This document shows, piece by piece, positions 32,809 to 41,784 of a DNA stretch of 64,000 nt. The notes beneath the pieces are model-generated. The model saw only the letters and a program-made list of their open reading frames with translations, did not search any database and was not told the origin of the DNA. The DNA is from Marinobacter arenosus (GTDB taxonomy: Bacteria; Pseudomonadota; Gammaproteobacteria; Pseudomonadales; Oleiphilaceae), in contig NZ_JAHVAO010000001.1 in NCBI RefSeq assembly GCF_019264345.1, positions 372,001-436,000 of the forward strand, given 5' to 3'. Every line of letters begins with the position of its first letter. Position 1 is the first letter of the stretch. The translations under genes were made by a program, and so were the position numbers.

Positions 32809-35505
32809 ATGAATTCATCCCGCGTCCATGCCCTGCTCTGTTTCCTGATCCTTTGGGTCGGTGGAGGCTTTGCCCAAACGGCAACCGCAGCGCTGGACGA
32901 TCTGTTGCCACCGGTGCAGACCGAAACGGAAAGGTACCCACCGGCGGAAGAAGGCGAAGATCAAGAGCAAGAGCAGGAATCGGAGGAAGAGCCCGAACCG
33001 GAACCGACGCCGGTAAAACCCGAAATTGAGGCGCCGGAGGAGCCACTGGTCAGTTCGATTCCGACGCCACAGAACGCCGATATCCAGCAGCAGATCCAGA
33101 AACTTCGTGAGGCATTGGACAGTCGTCAGCACGCGCTCAACATCAGTGAACAACGCCTGGCTTACGCAGAATCATTGCGAACCCGTCTGGATAATGAATA
33201 CGAGAGCTTCGAGCTCCGGCTGGAACGGGCCGGACTCAACCTCACCGATGATTACGCGAATCTATTGCGACAGCGCCTTGAGCGGCTGAAAGGCCAAACC
33301 ATTGCCGCCGGATTGACGAAAGGGATCAGTGCCCAGCTGTCGGCAGCCCGCGAGGAACAGCTGCGCCTTGAGGAGTTCGAGGCGGTGATCGAACCGGACG
33401 ATGACGCCCGTGGCCGCCTGGAGGTGAATCGGGTACAGCTCCTCCGGCAGCTCCATGCAGCGGTGACCAAGCACATTGAAGTGCTGAACGAATACTACAA
33501 CATTGTGGTGCAACTCCAGGATCGACTCGACGCGTACCAGACGCTGCTCCAACAACGACTGTTCTGGCTGCCCAGTACCGAACGGGTCAATCTGGAGATA
33601 GTGGAACAGATCTATCGGGGCGCAACCTGGTTTGTATCCGGGTTCAAATGGAAGGCGTTGAAAGAGGCGGTGCAGGCCTCAGCCAGGGAGCACTGGCCGC
33701 TGTTGTCGCTGCTTTCCGTGGTTCTGGTGGTGATGGCCGTGCGTCGGCGCAAGTTTCGTAAGGCGCTCATCGATACCGGCTACCACGTCGGCAATGTTCG
33801 CCGTGATCGGTGGAAATTCACCTTCTCGGCGCTCATTTACAGCTTTCTCCTGGCGTTGCCTGGTGTTTTCCTGCTCACCCTGGGGTACCTGTTACTCGAG
33901 AGTGGTAACAGTTTTCTCCATGCCCTCTCCAAGGGCTTGTCCAACGCCGCTTTTGTCGCGTTGCTACTGCGCAGCATCTACACGGTTGCGTATACCAAGG
34001 GGCTTGGAGAGCGGCATTTTCAGTGGAATTCCAATACCCTTCGGGTCATTCGCAAGCAGATTCCGATTCTGCTGGCGGTACTGATTCCAATCATCGTCAT
34101 CATGCCGACGATGGCAACCAAGAAAGGTGCGGTATACAGCGATAGCCTGGGACGTTTTCTGTTCATGGTTGCCTCGTTCGCCCTCGCCTATTTCGCACAA
34201 CGCTTCATGACCGCCGTCAGGGTGGATCAACCCGGCAGCCAGATACTCCGGGTTCTGCACTGGCTGGCGGTAGCCATGCCCCTGGTTCTCGCTCTCGTCT
34301 CGCTCTGGGGCTACCACTACACGGCGGTTCGCTTTGAAGGCTTGATGTTTATCAGTTTGTGCTGGCTGGCCTTCGTGATTTTACTGCACTACCTCGGGCT
34401 GAGAAGTCTTGCCGTCCGGGAGCGTCGAATAGCGCTCAAGCGCGCACTCGAAGCGCGAGAAGCAGAGCGCAAGATGGCGGAAACCCGGGAAGCCGCTGAA
34501 TCATCTGGCGAAGGTGTGCCGATGAGTTTTGATATCCCACAACGGGATATCAACGAAATCAGCCAGCAAAGCGAAACGCTGTTAAAGATTATCTCTCTGA
34601 TCCTCGCGGCCGCGGGCCTCTGGATGCTCTGGCACAATGTGTTCCCGGCACTGGGCATCTTTGACGACATCACCCTATGGACCATCAACACAGGCATCGA
34701 GGGGCAAAACCCGGTTCCCATTAATCTGGGTGACCTGATGGTAGCTTTCGGGATCGGTGCCGGCACTGTCATCGCGGCCCGGAACCTGCCGGGCACCCTG
34801 GAAGTCGTCTTCCTCAGCCGCCTTAACCTTGAGCCTGGCGTTGGTTATGCCATTACCACATTGGCCAGTTACACGATTGTGTTTATTGGTATTGCCGCCG
34901 CCCTGGCTGGCCTGGGGCTCCAATGGTCGAAGTTGCAGTGGCTGGTGGCAGCCTTGGGTGTGGGGCTAGGGTTTGGCCTCCAGGAGATCGTCGCCAATTT
35001 CGTCTCTGGTATCATTCTGTTGTTTGAGCGCCCGATTCGGGTTGGTGACACGGTTACCATTGGCGGAATCACCGGTACGGTGTCCCGTATCCGGATTCGC
35101 GCGACAACACTGGTCGATTGGGATCGAAAAGAGCAGATCATTCCCAACAAAACCTTTGTCACCCAGGACCTGACCAACTGGACCCTGTCCGATCCCATTA
35201 CCCGGGTTATTATCCGCGTTGGCGTGGCCTATGGCTCCGATGTCGATATGGTGCAGGATCTGCTCTACCAGGTCGCCGTCAACAATGAGCGGGTTGTGGA
35301 AGAGCCGGCGCCCGCCGTGTTCTGCGTGGAGTTGGGCGAGAGCCGGATCGACTTTGAGGTCCGGGTGTTCGTTCGGGATCTTCTGGACTTCATGCCCCTT
35401 TCACACGAGCTGCATTCATCTATCACTCGGGCTCTGAAAGAAGCGGGCATCGAGATCCCCTTCCCCCAACGGGACATTCATATACGCTCTGAACCTGACA
35501 AGTAA
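32809..35505 (+). CDS. Large MscS-family mechanosensitive channel (MscK-like)
   Basis: 898-aa inner-membrane channel. Signal peptide 1-28, then a strongly acidic Glu/Gln/Pro stretch at about 38-75, a coiled-coil periplasmic region to about 270, roughly ten hydrophobic helices, and the MscS core near the C-terminus: a GLGFGLQEIVANFVSGIILLFERPIRVGD pore and beta-domain junction followed by GTVSRIRIRATTL and IPNKTFVTQ. It releases solutes on hypo-osmotic shock. ATG 32809 begins a normal signal peptide; a TTG at 32758 would add 17 residues, and neither has a clear ribosome site. Confidence 0.88.
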   Translation: MNSSRVHALLCFLILWVGGGFAQTATAALDDLLPPVQTETERYPPAEEGEDQEQEQESEEEPEPEPTPVKPEIEAPEEPLVSSIPTPQNADIQQQIQKLREALDSRQHALNISEQRLAYAESLRTRLDNEYESFELRLERAGLNLTDDYANLLRQRLERLKGQTIAAGLTKGISAQLSAAREEQLRLEEFEAVIEPDDDARGRLEVNRVQLLRQLHAAVTKHIEVLNEYYNIVVQLQDRLDAYQTLLQQRLFWLPSTERVNLEIVEQIYRGATWFVSGFKWKALKEAVQASAREHWPLLSLLSVVLVVMAVRRRKFRKALIDTGYHVGNVRRDRWKFTFSALIYSFLLALPGVFLLTLGYLLLESGNSFLHALSKGLSNAAFVALLLRSIYTVAYTKGLGERHFQWNSNTLRVIRKQIPILLAVLIPIIVIMPTMATKKGAVYSDSLGRFLFMVASFALAYFAQRFMTAVRVDQPGSQILRVLHWLAVAMPLVLALVSLWGYHYTAVRFEGLMFISLCWLAFVILLHYLGLRSLAVRERRIALKRALEAREAERKMAETREAAESSGEGVPMSFDIPQRDINEISQQSETLLKIISLILAAAGLWMLWHNVFPALGIFDDITLWTINTGIEGQNPVPINLGDLMVAFGIGAGTVIAARNLPGTLEVVFLSRLNLEPGVGYAITTLASYTIVFIGIAAALAGLGLQWSKLQWLVAALGVGLGFGLQEIVANFVSGIILLFERPIRVGDTVTIGGITGTVSRIRIRATTLVDWDRKEQIIPNKTFVTQDLTNWTLSDPITRVIIRVGVAYGSDVDMVQDLLYQVAVNNERVVEEPAPAVFCVELGESRIDFEVRVFVRDLLDFMPLSHELHSSITRALKEAGIEIPFPQRDIHIRSEPDK

Positions 35506-35627
35506 AAGCTAGAAGTGGTGCACCCTTTACTATTGGTCTAAGTTAAAAAGTGAGGTAGTTGATTGGTCCCAGACCTATTGCAGTCATCTCAAATTATTCA
35601 TAAAGGATGAGCAATAAAGGGGGCGGT

Positions 35628-35972
35628 ATGAAATTCAGATCCATTTCGATAACGCTTGCTACCTGCCTCAGTATGGGTGCGTCTGTGGCTTTCGCAGACT
35701 CCCACGGCATGATGAAGCTGGCCGAGGAAAAGCAGTGCCTTGGCTGTCATCTCACCAGCGAGGAGCTGCCGCGAGCGCCCTCCTTCCAGAGTATTGCCCA
35801 GAAGTACACGGAAGACGATCGAGAGATGCTGGTCGAGGTTGTTAAAACCGGAGGGGAAGATCACTGGGGGTCCGCCGTAATGCCTCCTACCGAGGAACGC
35901 GCGGAAGTCAGCGATCAGGAGGCCAACGATCTGGTCGACTGGATCCTGAACCTGCGGGACGAGGGAATGTGA
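35628..35972 (+). CDS. Small periplasmic class I cytochrome c (c551-like)
   Basis: 114-aa protein with a signal peptide (cleavage after AFA near residue 23). One heme-binding site C37-L-G-C40-H41 and a distal methionine M85 in AVMPP, the arrangement of soluble electron carriers of the c551 type. The C-terminal helix VDWILNLRDE is also typical. The ATG at 35628 has GGGGGCGG just upstream. It probably shuttles electrons to an oxidase or peroxidase. Confidence 0.88.
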   Translation: MKFRSISITLATCLSMGASVAFADSHGMMKLAEEKQCLGCHLTSEELPRAPSFQSIAQKYTEDDREMLVEVVKTGGEDHWGSAVMPPTEERAEVSDQEANDLVDWILNLRDEGM

Positions 35973-36077
35973 ACCGTTGAGCGGTCTCCGACGTTCGGCG
36001 AGGTCGGTGAGGTTGTTAGTGGTACCGGCCACGCCTACAATACTGTAACTATATACAGTTTTAAGCGGCGGGGATTC

Positions 36078-36824
36078 GTGAAAGTTTCGTTTATACACAT
36101 CAGACGACGGTACGACTTCCGGAGCATTGAGATTGGTCGGTGGGTGACCGAATCTGAACGGGATCGGGCCGCCCAGCGCTTCAACAGCGCACTTGATGTT
36201 CTCATGGCCACGCTTGGTGTACCTGAGCAGGTCATTTCGCTCAGAAGCTCGCTGGGGCTGCAGTATGGAATTGGCGGGCAACCCGGTGTCAGTGCCCATT
36301 ATATCCCGGCCACCCGGCAACTCGCCCTCGCCAAGAACGCCGGCCCGGGCAGCCTGGCCCATGAGTGGTTCCACGCGTTCGACCATTACATCGCGCCAAA
36401 GACGTTTCTGGGTTGCGACCGCCAGGCCTTCGCCAGCTCCCTTTGGCTCGACAGCCAGGCTTTCAGGCCCCATACCCTGACCTCCCAACTGTTTCGGTGC
36501 TTTGAGGCGGTTCTTCTGAATGCCGCGGGCACCGAGCCCAGCGACCTGTTCAAGGCGTCAAGAATCGCCGACAGCCATCAGAATTCACTCTACTGGGCTC
36601 GCCCGGAAGAGATGGCCGCGCGGGCGTTTGAAGCCTTCATTGAGGACACGGCTCCCCGGGACAGCTTTCTCGTGCGCGGAACCCGGAATTCCGACGAAGC
36701 CCGCATGGGCCTCTACCCCATCGGGGCTGAACGGGATCGGATCAGCGCAGCGTTCAGCAACTACTTCTGCAACCTTGGCCGGGCGCTCAGTCGGGTGGCC
36801 GGTACTGGCGGTAAACCGCATTGA
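36078..36824 (+). CDS. Metalloprotease-like protein, CLCA_X family
   Basis: 248-aa protein with a zinc-metalloprotease motif H95-E-W-F-H99 followed by AFDHYIAP, and a YIPATRQLALAKNAGPGSLAHEW lead-in. No signal peptide. It resembles the poorly characterised CLCA_X proteins of Marinobacter-type genomes. The start is GTG 36078 after GGCGGGGA. It precedes the patatin gene by 51 bp on the same strand, so the pair may be one operon. Protease activity is inferred only from the motif. Confidence 0.65.
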   Translation: MKVSFIHIRRRYDFRSIEIGRWVTESERDRAAQRFNSALDVLMATLGVPEQVISLRSSLGLQYGIGGQPGVSAHYIPATRQLALAKNAGPGSLAHEWFHAFDHYIAPKTFLGCDRQAFASSLWLDSQAFRPHTLTSQLFRCFEAVLLNAAGTEPSDLFKASRIADSHQNSLYWARPEEMAARAFEAFIEDTAPRDSFLVRGTRNSDEARMGLYPIGAERDRISAAFSNYFCNLGRALSRVAGTGGKPH

Positions 36825-36875
36825 GGTACATACTCAAGAAAGACCGCGCAAACGCATGGATAACGGTACTCGCCA

Positions 36876-38390
36876 ATGATGTCCCTGATAAAGCCGAAAG
36901 GATTCAGCCGGCAGGAACTCCGACAGCGAATGCAATCCGCCACCAGTTATCGGCAATGGCACGAGGCCGCTATTGCCCTGGATAACCTGACTGGCGCCGA
37001 GAACTGGCGTCAGACCGACGCCTCCGAGTATTACGATTACCGCGATATCCGCGCCCGATATGAGTCGCTCCGCACCCTGCTGGCCGAACAGAACCATGAA
37101 GAACTGCTCTACGTTCTGAACGAAGGCATCCACGGCAATATGAGTGGAATGGGCCGCCCTATTCTCTATGACCGGGCCCTGACCGGCACCAAGCGGCTGA
37201 TTGACAACTATGTGAACGCCATTGTTCAGGCCCTCAGGACCGTTGCCGATTCCTCGTCCTCTCATATCTCCCTTCAGGACAAGGTCGATTTCTTCCGTCG
37301 CGCCAGCCACTGTTATGGCCGCTCCGCACTCATGCTGAGCGGTGGTGGTGGACTGATCTACTTCCACCACGGCGTCGTTCAGACCCTGATTGAACAGGAC
37401 CTGTTGCCCAATGTCGTTTCCGGGGCAAGTGCCGGAGCCTGGGTCTCTGCGCTTTTGTCCATGTACACCAATGAGGAACTGAAGGCCGGCTTTTTTGAGC
37501 GCTACCGGTACGATATGCCCGAGCACCTGAATCCGATCAAGGTCCTGGCCGGGATGGAGCCGGAGGTATCGCCGTTATCCGTCAAGCAACGCGCCATGGA
37601 TGGCATCAACAATACGATGACCTTCCAGGAAGCTTATGAACACACCGGCCGGTACATCAATATCTCAATTGCCCCCGCGGAAAAGCACCAGAACTCCCGG
37701 TTAATGAACGCGATTACGTCGCCGAACGTTTACATCCGCTCTGCCATGGATGCGTCAGGCAGTGTTCCCGGTGTGGTACCGCCCGTGACCCTCTATGCCA
37801 AAGGGGCCGATGGCAAACCGAAGCCCTATCTCCCATCCCGGAAATGGGTTGACGGCTCTGTGGCCGAGGACCTGCCGGCAAAACGCCTGTCCAGGCTGTT
37901 CGGCGTCAATCATTACATTGTCAGTATGATCAATCCCCTGGCGGTTCCGTTTGTCGAGGATCCGAAACTGCGCGCCCGCAAAGGGTTGAGAAATGTCGCG
38001 AGCAGCATGATGACAGGTACCGCAGCAGACCTCCTGAAAGAACTGGAGGGGTATTTGAGCCGCTTTGGCGTATCATTTGTCAGCCCCGCGATTCTGATCG
38101 CCCACAGTGTGCTGACTCAGAGCTATACCGGTGATGTGAACATCATCCTGGAAAAAAAGGACTTCAGTTGGCGAAACGTTCTGTTCGGGTATCGTAATGA
38201 CCAGGAAATCGCGAATCTGATCCTCGCCGGCAAGCGCAATACGTGGCCCAAACTGGCGATGATCCGTAATGCGGCCGTGGTGGGGCGGGAATTGGACTGC
38301 ATATTGGATGTGCTGGATCAGCGGGAGTTCGGGCTAAGGCCCGGTGGCGGAGAGCGCCGCCGGCTGACGCTCCCGCCGGTGTCCTTTTAG
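36876..38390 (+). CDS. Patatin-like phospholipase with DUF3336-type N-terminal domain
   Basis: 504-aa lipid acyl hydrolase. Residues 15-145 form a helical DUF3336-like domain. The patatin domain has the oxyanion loop GGGGLIYFHHG near 156-166, nucleophile Ser185 in GASAG, and the catalytic Asp in KWVDGSV near 329. DUF3336 patatins include triacylglycerol lipases, so storage-lipid turnover is a reasonable guess; Marinobacter accumulates wax esters. No signal peptide. The end overlaps the convergent peptidase gene by 4 bp. Confidence 0.88.
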   Translation: MMSLIKPKGFSRQELRQRMQSATSYRQWHEAAIALDNLTGAENWRQTDASEYYDYRDIRARYESLRTLLAEQNHEELLYVLNEGIHGNMSGMGRPILYDRALTGTKRLIDNYVNAIVQALRTVADSSSSHISLQDKVDFFRRASHCYGRSALMLSGGGGLIYFHHGVVQTLIEQDLLPNVVSGASAGAWVSALLSMYTNEELKAGFFERYRYDMPEHLNPIKVLAGMEPEVSPLSVKQRAMDGINNTMTFQEAYEHTGRYINISIAPAEKHQNSRLMNAITSPNVYIRSAMDASGSVPGVVPPVTLYAKGADGKPKPYLPSRKWVDGSVAEDLPAKRLSRLFGVNHYIVSMINPLAVPFVEDPKLRARKGLRNVASSMMTGTAADLLKELEGYLSRFGVSFVSPAILIAHSVLTQSYTGDVNIILEKKDFSWRNVLFGYRNDQEIANLILAGKRNTWPKLAMIRNAAVVGRELDCILDVLDQREFGLRPGGGERRRLTLPPVSF

Positions 38391-38977
38391 TCCGCCTGTT
38401 GGGCGATTTCCTCCAGCGTGCTGAACTCGCAGTCCTGCTGCGCGATAAAGCTATCGGCGGAGTCGATCAGAATGTTGTCGTCCCGCATGAAGCGCCGTCC
38501 GAGGAGTACCGGGTACGAGAAATTGCCGCGATCGGTCAGCGAAAACTGGGTCTCGTGAATTGTTCCGGCAATGCAGAACTCCATCTTCACCACGTACCGA
38601 CGCTGTGATGGGGCGCCTTTACGCTTGATCAGGACCGTTCGATGGATCGGACGTTCGAACTCCAGAACCACGTCCTCGTGGTCAATTTCGCCTTCACTCG
38701 GCTGATCCTCATGATCCCCCAACGGAAGCTGGAATTTCACCCACTCCTCGTTATCTTTCTGGAACTCCTCAACATTCACGGCGTGGAGTGATGAGGTCTT
38801 GGCCCCGGTATCGAGCCTGGCCTTCAGGCGCAGATTGGTGTCGTTCATAACAACCCACTCCACGAACCCCAGGGTTTCCGGAACGGAATTGTCGGATGTC
38901 TCTGAGTCTTCAGCCACCACATTGGTCGCAGGAAGGGAAAGGCTTGCGGCCAATACCAGTGAAGCTAGATTTCTCAT
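38387..38977 (-). CDS. Exported retropepsin-like aspartic peptidase (RimB/Zn_protease family)
   Basis: 196-aa protein with a signal peptide (cleavage after VVA near residue 22). The active-site motif is LDTGAKTSSLHA with Asp56, followed later by the VLLGRRFM segment, the typical pepsin-like half-barrel of the PF05618 family once called putative ATP-dependent zinc proteases. The family includes RimB-like proteins; the exported form likely acts in the envelope. It overlaps acpH by 4 bp (ATGA), so they are cotranscribed. Confidence 0.85.
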   Translation of the reverse strand: MRNLASLVLAASLSLPATNVVAEDSETSDNSVPETLGFVEWVVMNDTNLRLKARLDTGAKTSSLHAVNVEEFQKDNEEWVKFQLPLGDHEDQPSEGEIDHEDVVLEFERPIHRTVLIKRKGAPSQRRYVVKMEFCIAGTIHETQFSLTDRGNFSYPVLLGRRFMRDDNILIDSADSFIAQQDCEFSTLEEIAQQAD

Positions 38978-39549
38978 TCAATATCTCCTGCAAAGGTTTG
39001 TAAATCCGGGAAAAACATTAAGAAACGCTCTTCCAGTTCAACATCATTTGCTCGGATTTCGTCAATAATGCCGGAAAAGCGGTTCGGAAACCGTACGCGG
39101 CCGGCAACGCGGTCCAGAGCGTGTCCAATGCTCTCCAGGTCCTGATAAGCGCCAAACCAGTCATGCCAAACCATGCGTCGTGCCACTCTGATCATCGGCT
39201 CCGGCATCAGATACTCGTGACTCTGGAGTTCGCCGTAAACAGTTTGGACGAAGGTATCACGATCCGCCTGACTGAAACGTTGCCAGTGTCTTAACAGATA
39301 GTGATCGTAGAGGATATCCAGGGCAACGCCGGCAAACCGGCGACGCTGCCGGGAAAAGCAGGCCTTGCTCGCCAGCACTTCCGGGTGTTGATCGGTGAAA
39401 CTGTCAACGGCGCGATGGTGGCGCACGCCCTTCTGCACCTCATTCGGAAGACGGGAGAGAACAACACCCCGGGTGAAATCACCCAGGATGCTGCCCACGC
39501 GCGCTTCCGGTGAATCCGGGGCCAGGAATACGTGGGCTAGATGGTTCAA
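38974..39549 (-). CDS. acpH: Acyl carrier protein phosphodiesterase
   Basis: 191-aa cytosolic enzyme of the DUF479 family, which removes the phosphopantetheine arm from acyl carrier protein. Typical features are MNHLAHVFLA at the start, GSILGDFTRG, VRHHRAVDSFTDQHPEV (His-Asp metal site) and DILYDHYLLRHW. Length matches E. coli AcpH. It overlaps the downstream peptidase gene by 4 bp and lies 23 bp from the barrel gene on the same strand. Confidence 0.9.
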   Translation of the reverse strand: MNHLAHVFLAPDSPEARVGSILGDFTRGVVLSRLPNEVQKGVRHHRAVDSFTDQHPEVLASKACFSRQRRRFAGVALDILYDHYLLRHWQRFSQADRDTFVQTVYGELQSHEYLMPEPMIRVARRMVWHDWFGAYQDLESIGHALDRVAGRVRFPNRFSGIIDEIRANDVELEERFLMFFPDLQTFAGDIE

Positions 39550-39571
39550 TCGGGCTCCTGGTCAGTGGGTC

Positions 39572-40114
39572 TCAGAAATTGAACTGAACGCCAAGTCCCA
39601 GACCGTCTACGGTGACATCGTCGTCATCATAATAACGCATGTATTCCAGGTTGCCAGATACGTTGGAGGCGAACTCCATATTCAAACCGACACCGTAAGA
39701 CACGTCACTGTCGTCTTCCGTCGCGGTGGTAAAGGGACCTTCCGCTTCCAGCTCGACACGGGTGAAGCCCAGAATCGCATACGGCGTGATCGGAGATTCA
39801 TTGGCGAGATTAAACGTCGCATAGCCGCCGAAGAAGTTGTCGAGCGACACGTCGACAGCGCCAATACGGTCATCATCCACGCCGAACCCGGCTCGAGCCT
39901 CAAAGCCAAGGAATGGTGTGGCCATAACGCCGGCTTTGGCGGAAAGGGTACCGACATCCGCATCGGACGAACCGATATCCAGGTTCGCAAAGGTATAGTT
40001 CAGTCCGGTATAGAGCCCGCCCACGCCGGACTTGTACATATCCTGGGCATTGGCGGCACCTGCGGTAGCCAGACCAGCGGCAAAGACAACTGCGAGGGAA
40101 TGTGAGTGTTTCAT
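39572..40114 (-). CDS. Small outer membrane beta-barrel protein
   Basis: 180-aa protein with a signal peptide ending at ANA-QD and alternating strands of an eight-stranded OmpW/OmpA-like barrel: GGLYTGLNYTFANLDIG at the start, ending GLGLGVQFNF. Similar small porin-family proteins are common in marine gammaproteobacteria and have no settled function. It is upstream of acpH on the same strand. Confidence 0.82.
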   Translation of the reverse strand: MKHSHSLAVVFAAGLATAGAANAQDMYKSGVGGLYTGLNYTFANLDIGSSDADVGTLSAKAGVMATPFLGFEARAGFGVDDDRIGAVDVSLDNFFGGYATFNLANESPITPYAILGFTRVELEAEGPFTTATEDDSDVSYGVGLNMEFASNVSGNLEYMRYYDDDDVTVDGLGLGVQFNF

Positions 40115-40324
40115 GGATCCTTCTCCTTAACGAACGTTCCGTTTTCCAGTTTTCACGTTGCACCAACCACACGGACATTTCCAGACTATGGATCCCCATT
40201 TACCTCATATTTACAGTGATTTAATTCGTGGTTAATTCCGGTCACAGAAACGCCATTTCCTTGCGGAAGCCGGCACCCACAGGTATTCTGAGCCGTCTCT
40301 TGTTTCAGCTGGCTTGAGCGTTCT

Positions 40325-41776
40325 TTGAGAAACCTTTATCCCGTTGTCTTTATTGTAAGCGTCATGTTTGTGCTTCTCAGCATCTTCATGACGTTGCCGG
40401 TCATTTTTCTGGCTGGTTCCGAGGCGCCCAATGCCATGGCGTTCGCGGAATCGGCCGCCATTGTCTGTGGTCTTGGCGTTTTCGGCATTCTGGTCACCTT
40501 TCGGCAACCGCGGGATCTCAAGCCGCGGTTCATGTTCGTCCTGACTGTTTCCAGCTGGTTTATCATTGCCGTCTTCTCGGCCCTGCCCTTTTACCTGAGT
40601 GACAACGGCATATCTGCCGCCGATGCGTTCTTTGAGGGAACGTCCGGCATCACCACCACCGGCGCAACGGTGCTGAGCGGCCTGGATACCATGGACCCGG
40701 ATCTCCTGCTCTGGCGGTCCATCCTCCAGTGGATCGGCGGTATCGGTATCATCGGTATGTTCGTCGCAGTACTTCCCTTCCTCCGGGTTGGCGGTATGCG
40801 GCTGTTTGCTACCGAATCGTCGGAGTGGACGGACAAGGCCCTGCCAAGGATGAAAACGCTCAGTCGAGGGCTGCTCGTGGTTTACGTGGCGTTTTCCATT
40901 GTGGCCGTTTTCACTTACTGGCTGTCCGGCATGACGCTGTTTGATGCCTTTAACCACGGGCTGACCAGCATTGCGACGGGTGGGTTCTCCACGTCGGACA
41001 TGTCCATGGGCAAATTCAGCGATCTGATCCTGATGGAAGCCACCCTGTTCATGATCATCGGGAGCCTTCCGTTCTTCCTGTTTGTGCGTGAAATGCACGG
41101 ACAGCACGGGGTACTGTTCCGGGATCAGCAGGTGCGACTGTTCCTCGGAATCCTGTTGCTGGTACCGGCGCTGCTGACGCTCTACCGCTGGCTGGTGTCG
41201 CCGGTGCCATTTGATCCCCTTCACAACTACACGGCAACGCTCTTCAATGTGACGTCGGTGGTGACCACCACCGGCTATGCGTCTGAGGATTATTCGGCCT
41301 GGGGGCCGTTGGCGTTCGTTCTGTTCTTCTTTCTGATGTTCGTGGGCGGCTGTTCTGGCTCAACGGCCGGCGGCATGAAGATTTTCCGATTCCAGTTATC
41401 CCTGATTATTCTTCGCGAGCAGCTGATGCGCCTGCTGCATCCCCGCGCCGTCCTCACGCGAAACTACAACGGCCGGTCTGTCAGCGATGAAATCATCTCG
41501 TCCATGATCGCCTATACGTTTATTTTCCTTCTCTGCCTCCTGCTCATCACCGTTGCCCTGGCCGCGATGCAGTTGGATTTCGTGACATCCCTGTCCGGCG
41601 CCTTGACCGCATTGACCAATGTGGGCCCCGGCCTGGGGGAAATCATCGGGCCTTCCGGCAACTTCGGCCCCCTGCCAGACGGTGCCAAGTGGGTGCTTTC
41701 GGTGGGTATGCTGATGGGCCGCCTGGAAATCCTGAGCGTGGTGATCGTCCTGTCCCCCGCCTTCTGGCGCAGCTAA
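40325..41776 (+). CDS. trkH: Trk potassium uptake system membrane subunit TrkH
   Basis: 483-aa K+ transporter with four pore-loop repeats; filter motifs include EGTSGITTTGAT near 98-109, STASGGFST-like TSIATGGFST near 214-223, TSVVTTTGYAS near 306-317 and LTNVGPGLG near 425-433. It works with the NAD-binding TrkA, which is not in the window. The TTG at 40325 is accepted because it gives the standard N-terminal helix; ATG 40364 is an alternative. It converges with the glucan phosphorylase gene 8 bp away. Confidence 0.92.
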   Translation: MRNLYPVVFIVSVMFVLLSIFMTLPVIFLAGSEAPNAMAFAESAAIVCGLGVFGILVTFRQPRDLKPRFMFVLTVSSWFIIAVFSALPFYLSDNGISAADAFFEGTSGITTTGATVLSGLDTMDPDLLLWRSILQWIGGIGIIGMFVAVLPFLRVGGMRLFATESSEWTDKALPRMKTLSRGLLVVYVAFSIVAVFTYWLSGMTLFDAFNHGLTSIATGGFSTSDMSMGKFSDLILMEATLFMIIGSLPFFLFVREMHGQHGVLFRDQQVRLFLGILLLVPALLTLYRWLVSPVPFDPLHNYTATLFNVTSVVTTTGYASEDYSAWGPLAFVLFFFLMFVGGCSGSTAGGMKIFRFQLSLIILREQLMRLLHPRAVLTRNYNGRSVSDEIISSMIAYTFIFLLCLLLITVALAAMQLDFVTSLSGALTALTNVGPGLGEIIGPSGNFGPLPDGAKWVLSVGMLMGRLEILSVVIVLSPAFWRS

Positions 41777-41784
41777 TTTCGCGA

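Noticed and set aside
34530..34560. Palindrome around GATATC inside the MscS gene as an operator
   Set aside because: Lies deep in coding sequence of a conserved protein and is explained by codons.
40232..41224. 330-codon minus-strand frame opposite trkH
   Set aside because: Highly charged low-complexity translation with no domain; trkH is clearly the real gene.
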